64,000 nucleotides of DNA, from positions 108,139,849 to 108,203,848 of the forward strand of contig NC_050104.1 of assembly GCF_902167145.1 (NCBI RefSeq). Direction: 5' to 3'. The notes under the pieces are model-generated. The model was not told where the DNA came from. It did not search any database and saw nothing but the letters and a program-made list of their open reading frames with translations. This document shows, piece by piece, positions 57,729 to 64,000 of the stretch. Numbering within the stretch: position 1 is the stretch's first letter; the number at the start of each line of letters is the position of its first letter. Source of the stretch: Zea mays. Taxonomy: Eukaryota; Streptophyta; Magnoliopsida; Poales; Poaceae. Position numbers and translations under genes: made by a program.

Positions 57729-60700
57729 ATGTCACAGAACAGGCGCAGAGGAGGAAGGCGTGCTCAGCAGGAGCGAGCCGCTCAGCAGGAGGAGGTGCCC
57801 CAGCAACAACACCTGCCGCCCCCGCCCCCGATGTCCATCGAGCAGATGTTTCTGATGCAGACTCAGGCAGTTCAAGCCATCGGTCAGACTCTGGCCGCCA
57901 TTCAGCAGCAGCAGCAGCAACAGCAGCAGGCCCCACCTCAGCCTCAGATGCCTCAGATGCCCAGAGACAAGCGTGCTGAATTCATGAGAGGTCATCCGCC
58001 AACGTTTGCTCAATCTTCTGACCCCATGGATGCTGAAGACTGGCTGCGCACTGTGGAGCGGGAGTTGCATACCGCTCAGTGCGATGACAGGGAGAAAGTC
58101 CTGTATGGCCCCCGTCTGTTGAGAGGAGCAGCCCAGTCATGGTGGGAGTCTTACCTCGCCACCCATGCCAACCCCGACGCCATCACCTGGGAAGAGTTCA
58201 GAGGTAGCTTTCGTCAGTACCACGTACCTGCAGGTCTGATGACAGTGAAGAAGGAGGAGTTCCTGGCTCTCAAACAAGGGTCATCGTCTGTCAGTGAATA
58301 CCGGGACAGATTTCTGCAGCTGTCTCGCTATGCTCCTGAAGATGTCAACACCGACGCCAAGCGGCAGTACCGTTTCCTGAGAGGCTTGGTTGACCCTCTG
58401 CATTATCAGCTGATGAATCATACCTTCCCGACATTCCAGCACCTGATTGACAGAGCAATCATGACAGAGAGGAAGCGTAAGGAGATGGAGGATCGTAAGC
58501 GCAAGATCAGTGGACCCCAGCCTGGAAGCAGCAGCCGCCCTCGCTTCTCAGGCAATCAACCTCAGCAGTTCAGGCAGAACCAGCGTCTACCTCAGCAGCA
58601 TCAACAGTTCCAAAGGCAGTACCCTCAGCACCAGTACCAGAACCGTCAGAGCAATCAGTCAGGAGGTCAGTTTCAGAGGCAGAATCAGCAAGCACCTCGT
58701 CTGCCTGCCCCAGCAAACCAGCAGAACAACCAGGCAGCACCAGCTCAGGTTGGAAACAGGGCCTGTTTCCACTGTGGAGAGCAAGGCCACTGGGTGATGC
58801 AATGTCCGAAGAAGGCAACCCAGCAGCAGTCAGGCCCCAATGCCCCAGCAAAGCAGAACGTGCCTCAGCCTGGAGCAGGCAACCGCTCTCAGCCGCGTTA
58901 TAATCATGGGAGACTGAACCACTTGGAGGCTGAAGCAGCTCAGGAGACCCCCGACATGATAGTAGGTATGTTCCCAGTCGACTCCCATATTGCAGAAGTG
59001 TTATTTGATACTGGAGCAACACATTCTTTCATTACTGCATCGTGGGTAGAAGCACATAATCTTCCAATTACTACCATGTCAACCCCCATTCAAATTGACT
59101 CAGTCGGTGGTAGAATTCGAGCCGATAGCATTTGTTTGAATATAAGTGTGGAAATAAGGGGGATAGCGTTTCCCGCCAACCTTATAGTAATGGGTACTCA
59201 GGGAATAGATGTCATCCTAGGGATGAATTGGCTAGATAAGTATCAAGCAGTTATCAGTTGTGATAAAAGGACAATCAAGTTGGTGTCCCCACTAGGAGAG
59301 GAAGTGGTGACCGAGTTAGTCCCGCCTGAGCCAAAGAAAGGAAGTTGTTATCAGACAGCTGTTGATAGCAGTGAAGCAGACCCAATTGAGAGTATCAGGG
59401 TTGTGTCCGAGTTCCCAGATGTGTTTCCAAAGGACTTACCGGGTATGCCACCAGAGCAGAAAGTTGAGTTTGCCATAGAGCTTCTTCCTGGAACCGCCCC
59501 CATCTTTAAGAGAGCTTACAGAATATCTGGACCCGAGTTGGTTGAACTTAAGAAGCAAATTGATGAGCTGTCAGAGAAAGGTTACATCCGGCCAAGCACC
59601 TCGCCTTGGGCCGCCCCTGTCCTATTTGTGGAGAAGAAAGATGGCACCAAAAGGATGTGTATAGATTATCGAGCTTTGAATGAAGTCACGATCAAGAACA
59701 AGTATCCCTTGCCCAGAATAGAAGATCTGTTCGACCAGTTGAGAGGAGCCTGTGTGTTCTCCAAGATTGATCTGAGGTCAGGTTATCATCAACTCAGGAT
59801 CCGACCTTCGGATATTCCGAAGACAGCATTCATTACCAAGTATGGGTTGTACGAGTTCACAGTGATGTCTTTTGGTTTGACCAATGCGCCAGCCTTTTTC
59901 ATGAATCTGATGAACAGCGTATTTATGGATTACCTTGATAAGTTTGTGGTGGTATTCATTGATGACATTCTGGTTTATTCTCAAAGCGAAGAGGAGCATG
60001 CAGGTCATTTGAGGATGGTATTGCAGAGATTGCGAGAGCACCAGTTGTATGCAAAGTTGAGCAAATGTGAGTTCTGGATCAGTGAAGTCCTGTTCTTGGG
60101 TCACATAATCAACAAAGAAGGATTGGCTGTGGATCCGAAAAAAGTGGCAGACATTCTGAACTGGAAAGCGCCAACAGATGCTCGAGGAATCAAGAGCTTC
60201 ATTGGAATGGCCGGATACTATCGGCGATTCATTGAAGGGTTTTCGAAGATTGCGAAACCAATGACAGCGTTGCTAGGCAACAAAGTTGAGTTCAAGTGGA
60301 CCCAGAAATGCCAAGAGGCCTTTGAAGCGCTGAAAGAGAAGTTGACTACAGCGCCTGTCCTAGTCTTGCCTGATGTGCACAAGCCCTTCTCGGTGTATTG
60401 TGATGCTTGTTACACAGGTTTGGGATGTGTGTTGATGCAAGAGGGAAGAGTTGTGGCCTACTCGTCCCGACAGTTGTAGGTTCATGAGAAGAACTACCCA
60501 ATCCATGATTTAGAGTTGGCAGCAGTGGTTCACGCACTGAAGACATGGAGGCACTATCTGTATGGACAGAAATGCGATGTTTACACAGATCACAAGAGTC
60601 TGAAGTATATATTCACTCAGTCAGAGTTGAACATGAGGCAACGAAGATGGTTAGAGCTGATCAAAGATTATGAGTTGGAGATTCATTACCATCCAGGCAA

Positions 60701-62291
60701 AGCAAACGTAGTGGCAGATGCTTTAAGCAGAAATAGTCAAGTCAATATGATGGTCGCTCGTCCGATGCCTTATGAGTTGACCAAGGAGTTCGACAGGTTG
60801 AGTCTCGGATTTCTGAACAATTCGCGAGGAGTCACAGTTGAGTTGGAACCCACCTTAGAGCGGGAAATCAAAGAAGCACAGAAGAATGATGAGAAGATCA
60901 GTGAGATCCAGCGACTGATTCTAGATGGCAGAGGCAAAGATTTTCGAGAAGATGCAGAAGGTGTGATATGGTTCAAAGACCGCTTATGTGTTCCTAATGT
61001 CCAGTCCATTCGGGAGTTGATCCTCAAGGAAGCTCATGAGACAGCTTATTCGATTCACCCTGGTAGTGAGAAGATGTATCAGGATCTGAAGAAGAAATTC
61101 TGGTGGTACGGAATGAAGAGGGAAATCGCAGAGCATGTGGCTATGTGTGATAGTTGTCGAAGAATTAAGGCAGAGCACCAGAGACCAGCTGGATTGTTGC
61201 AACCGTTGCAGATCCCTCAGTGGAAATGGGACGAAATCGGTATGGATTTCATAGTCGGATTGCCTCGCACTCGAGCCGGCTACGATTCCATCTGGGTAGT
61301 AGTGGACCGTTTGACCAAGTCAGCCCACTTCATACCTGTCAAGACCAACTATAGCAGTGCCGTATTGGCAGAACTGTATATGTCTCGGATCGTTTGTCTT
61401 CATGGTGTGCCAAAGAAGATAGTATCAGATAGAGGAACGCAGTTCACCTCTCATTTCTGGCAGCAGTTGCATGAAGCCTTGGGCACACATCTAAATTTCA
61501 GTTCAGCTTATCATCCGCAGACAGATGGCCAGACCGAAAGGACCAACCAAATTCTTGAAGACATGTTGAGAGCCTGTGCGTTGCAAGATTAGTCCGGATG
61601 GGACAAGCGATTGCCTTATGCAGAGTTTTTCTATAACAACAGTTATCAGGCCAGTTTGAAGATGTCACCATTTCAGGCGCTCTATGGAAGGAGTTGCAGA
61701 ACTCCGTTGCAATGGGATCAGCCTGGAGAAAAGCAGGTGTTTGGTCCAGACATTTTGCTTGAAGCCGAAGAGAACATCAAGATGGTCCAAGAGAATCTGA
61801 AGATAGCGCAATCGAGGCAGCGAAGCTATGCACACACAAGAAGAAGAGAGCTGAGTTTCGAAGTCGGAGACTTTGTCTATCTGAAAGTGTCACCGATCAG
61901 AGGAGTCAAGAGGTTCGAAGTCAAAGGCAAGCTAGCACCCCGCTACATTGGTCCGTACCAAATTCTCTCAAGGCGTGGAGAAGTGGCCTATCAGCTCAGT
62001 CTGCCAGAGAATTTGTCTGCTGTGCATGATGTCTTTCATGTGTCTCAGTTGAAGAAGTGCTTGCGTGTGCCAGAAGAGCAGTTGCCAGTGGAAGGTCTTG
62101 AAGTCCAGGAGGACTTGACCTACGTTGAAAAGCCAGTGCAAATCCTTGAGGTTGCAGACAGAGTCACCCGAAGGAAGACCATCAGAATGTGCAAAGTCAA
62201 ATGGAATCACCACTCTGAGGAAGAAGCAACCTGGGAGCGTGAAGATGATCTGATGGCTAAATACCCTGAGCTCTTTGCTAGCCAACCCTGA
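57729..62291 (+). pseudogene. gag-pol: Chromovirus Gag-Pol with two TAG stops and a C-terminal chromodomain
   Basis: About 1520 codons in one frame. Gag: Gln-rich N-terminus (CAG repeats 57904-57932), capsid domain ([26 protein letters not shown]), zinc knuckle [14 protein letters not shown] near residue 345. Protease [12 protein letters not shown] near 422. RT with [10 protein letters not shown] and FIDDILVYS near 742. RNase H, then integrase zinc region ([16 protein letters not shown]) and D,D,E in [16 protein letters not shown] and [10 protein letters not shown] chromodomain (VEKPVQILEVADR, KVKWNHHSEEEATWE) occupies about residues 1464-1515. TAG codons at 60477-60479 (after YSSRQL, in RNase H) and 61590-61592 (after CALQD, in integrase) interrupt it. 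The ATG follows TTCTGCAG, a splice-acceptor-like sequence. Everything else looks intact. Confidence 0.93.
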
Positions 62292-62305
62292 ATCTCGAGG
62301 GCGAG

Positions 62306-62327
62306 ATTCTTTTAAGGGGGATAGGTT
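62306..62327 (+). other. Chromovirus polypurine tract
   Basis: TTTTAAGGGGGATAGGTT just upstream of the 3' LTR start, the plus-strand primer. Confidence 0.75.
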
Positions 62328-64000
62328 TGTAACGCCCTGAATTTGGTGGTAGAATTTTTTTTCTTCTTTTCTCTCACCAAATTCAGGCGTTACTCTTTCC
62401 TTTTTCCCTTTTCTTCTCACTAAGCCTTGATCTTTTCCAAAGTCGCAGCGGGTTTTGGCTTTAGACCCCGTGTAAAGCAAAACCATAAAACACTTTATTT
62501 TGTGTGATGCACCATGCCGAACCATGCATACTTTTTGATTGATTAAAAATGTGAATGCTTTCATCTAGAGGAAATTAGAAATTAGAAAAAAAAGAAAAAG
62601 CCTTTTCTTTTTTTCCCTTTCTCTTCCCCCCTTCTCCCCTATTCGGCCCAGCCGCCCCCTCCCCCCCCCTCCCGCGTGGGCCCCGCGCCGGCCCAGCCGC
62701 GCGCCCCCTCTCCCCCCCACTTTGGGCCCAGTCGGCCCAACCGTCCCCCCCCTCTTTTTTTTCTTTTTCCAAAAATCCCCTCCCTCTCTCTCTCTCCCTC
62801 ACCCTCACCCTAACCCTAGCGCCGTCGCCACCCCTCCCCGACGCCGCCGCCGCGCCGTCCCCCTCCGGTGAGGTCCCCCCTCCTCCTCCCTTTTCCCCTC
62901 CCTCTCCTCCCCCGTCCGCCGGCCACCCCGGCCGCCCGCGCCCCCACCGCCCGGCTCGGCCCCGCCCGCGCTGCCTCTTCCCCGACCCCGGCCGCCCGCG
63001 CCCTCGTCCGCCTCGGCCCCCGGCTCGGTCGCTCCAGCGAGCTCGGCTCGGCCCCGGCCCCGGCCCCGGCCACCCCGGCCGCCCGCGCCCCCGACCCCGC
63101 CCGGCCACCCCGCCCGTGCCGCCTCTTCCCCGACCCCAGCCCGCTTGGCCCCGCCCCCGGCCGTTCGGCTCGGCCCCTCCGGCGAGCCCCGTCCCGCGCC
63201 TGCCCTCTCCGGCGAGCCTGCCCCCCTCGTCCGCCCGCCCCCTCCGGCGAGCTCCCCCTCCGGTTCAACCGCCCCCCCCGGTTCAACCGCCCCGGCCCCG
63301 GCTCGGCCGCCCGCGCCGCACGCGCCCCCGCGCCCGTCCTCGGCCGTGCCCCCGTCCTACCCGTGCTTTGCCCCGCCGTGCCTTGCTCGCGTCGTGTCGG
63401 CTCTCGGCGTAGCCTCGGGCTCGGCCCAGCGTGCCTTCGACGCGCGGCCTCGAGCTCGGCCAGCGCACGGCCCCGACGCGTGCGCGACTCGTTCGCGATA
63501 CGTTGCGTGTGGTTTTGCGCGTGCGCGTGCTCGCACAGCGTTCTGGCATAGCTCGTCGTGCTCGCGACGTGACGCATAGCGCCCTGTCGCGCTCGTGACA
63601 CGATCGTCTACCCCCCCGTATCCTATCTACGCTAATCACGTTGTTTATATTAATAAGAAAGGAGTCTCAATTTGGAAATTGGTTACGTTAGTTAATTTGT
63701 ATAGCTAATCGTCTATCTTATTCAATGTTAATCTACTAAAAGTGGTCGCGCTTACATTAGTGCATGTAGCTAATTCTTTTGTTAGAACCAATTGGAACTA
63801 GAACACGTGACGTCTAGTTATTCATCAACCCATAGTGCGTCTCAGGCATAAGCTTTAACTCTCGCGAGACCCTTCCCCCATTTCTTTCTAACCAAGGTAA
63901 ATTCATTATCGTATGTGATATCCTATGCATATTTACTTTATTTGTTCTCTTGTATGGTGTATTGTTTGTTTCCTAATTTGAATGGATGGATGTATGTATG
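62328..64000 (+). repeat. Chromovirus 3' LTR (continues beyond the window)
   Basis: Starts TGTAACGCCCTGAATTTGG. The first 67 bases form a stem (62329-62348 with 62376-62394) around an A/T-rich loop. A GC-rich block follows (62620-63560), then the AT-rich part shared almost base for base with 54240-54650. Confidence 0.93.

Larger units (their letters stand above)
53578..64000 (+). mobile_element. Chromovirus gypsy element (Tekay/Del branch), runs off the window
   Basis: 5'-truncated 5' LTR, primer site, an extra ORF, a gag-pol ORF ending in a chromodomain, purine tract and a partial 3' LTR. The gag-pol order with integrase last and a chromodomain tail marks it as a chromovirus; long LTRs and Gln-rich Gag suggest the Tekay/Del branch. 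Three in-frame TAG stops inactivate it. The stretches 54240-54650 and 63600-64000 of the two LTRs differ at only about three positions, suggesting a few hundred thousand years. Confidence 0.9.

Overview
The window reads as intergenic chromatin from a large grass genome, most likely maize (Zea mays) or a very close relative. It is almost wall-to-wall nested transposable elements and has no intact host gene. The main support is two full-length Sirevirus copia elements with the methionine-tRNA primer site, palindrome-rich LTRs and purine-tract clusters typical of Opie/Ji-type maize elements. A Tat-lineage gypsy element with an archaeal-type RNase H, chromodomain gypsy elements with LTRs of about 3 kb, and Helitrons carrying gene fragments also fit.

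Layout. 96-1703: 3' part of a Helitron (minus strand) carrying a broken PP2C phosphatase fragment. 1704(?)-39786: an old chromovirus-type LTR split by a 33.4-kb insertion. That insertion (4144-37535, target duplication ATAAT) is a Tat-lineage gypsy element on the minus strand, itself hit three times: by a solo Sirevirus-type LTR in its left LTR (4591-6831, duplication CGTGG), which carries a 168-bp hAT MITE (6530-6697, duplication ACTGATCA); by Sirevirus 1 (8202-17166, duplication CTTTC); and by Sirevirus 2 (26324-35223, duplication GTCAG). 39787-40545: a decayed L1-type LINE piece, then a Tourist-like MITE. 40832-42550: the 3' exons of a dead prolyl carboxypeptidase (S28) gene. A second Helitron (3' end at 42573) sits in one of its introns, running rightward with captured exons (a YIP1-family exon among them) and the C-terminal helicase to 47356. 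There it is cut by another chromovirus-type LTR (47357-50158), which is in turn interrupted by a head-to-head pair of related LTRs: an inverted one (50159-53577) and a 5'-truncated forward one (53578-56049). The forward one is the 5' LTR of a chromovirus that runs off the window, with an extra ORF at 56310-57323, gag-pol at 57729-62291 and a 3' LTR from 62328.

How it works together. Sirevirus 1 is the only element that looks complete: gag and pol are open and its LTRs differ by about one substitution and one repeat unit. Sirevirus 2 has open pol but a one-base frameshift in gag. The Tat element and the chromovirus are inactivated largely by TAG stops at positions where glutamine is expected, the pattern left by deamination of methylated CHG cytosines. 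Ages implied by LTR comparison by eye agree with the nesting order.

The observation most worth following is the ORF upstream of gag in the chromovirus (56310). Its N-terminus closely resembles the histone H3 tail, including the ARKS motif around lysine 9, and the same element ends its integrase with a chromodomain. All divergences were counted by eye and all family names come from recall; no search was run.
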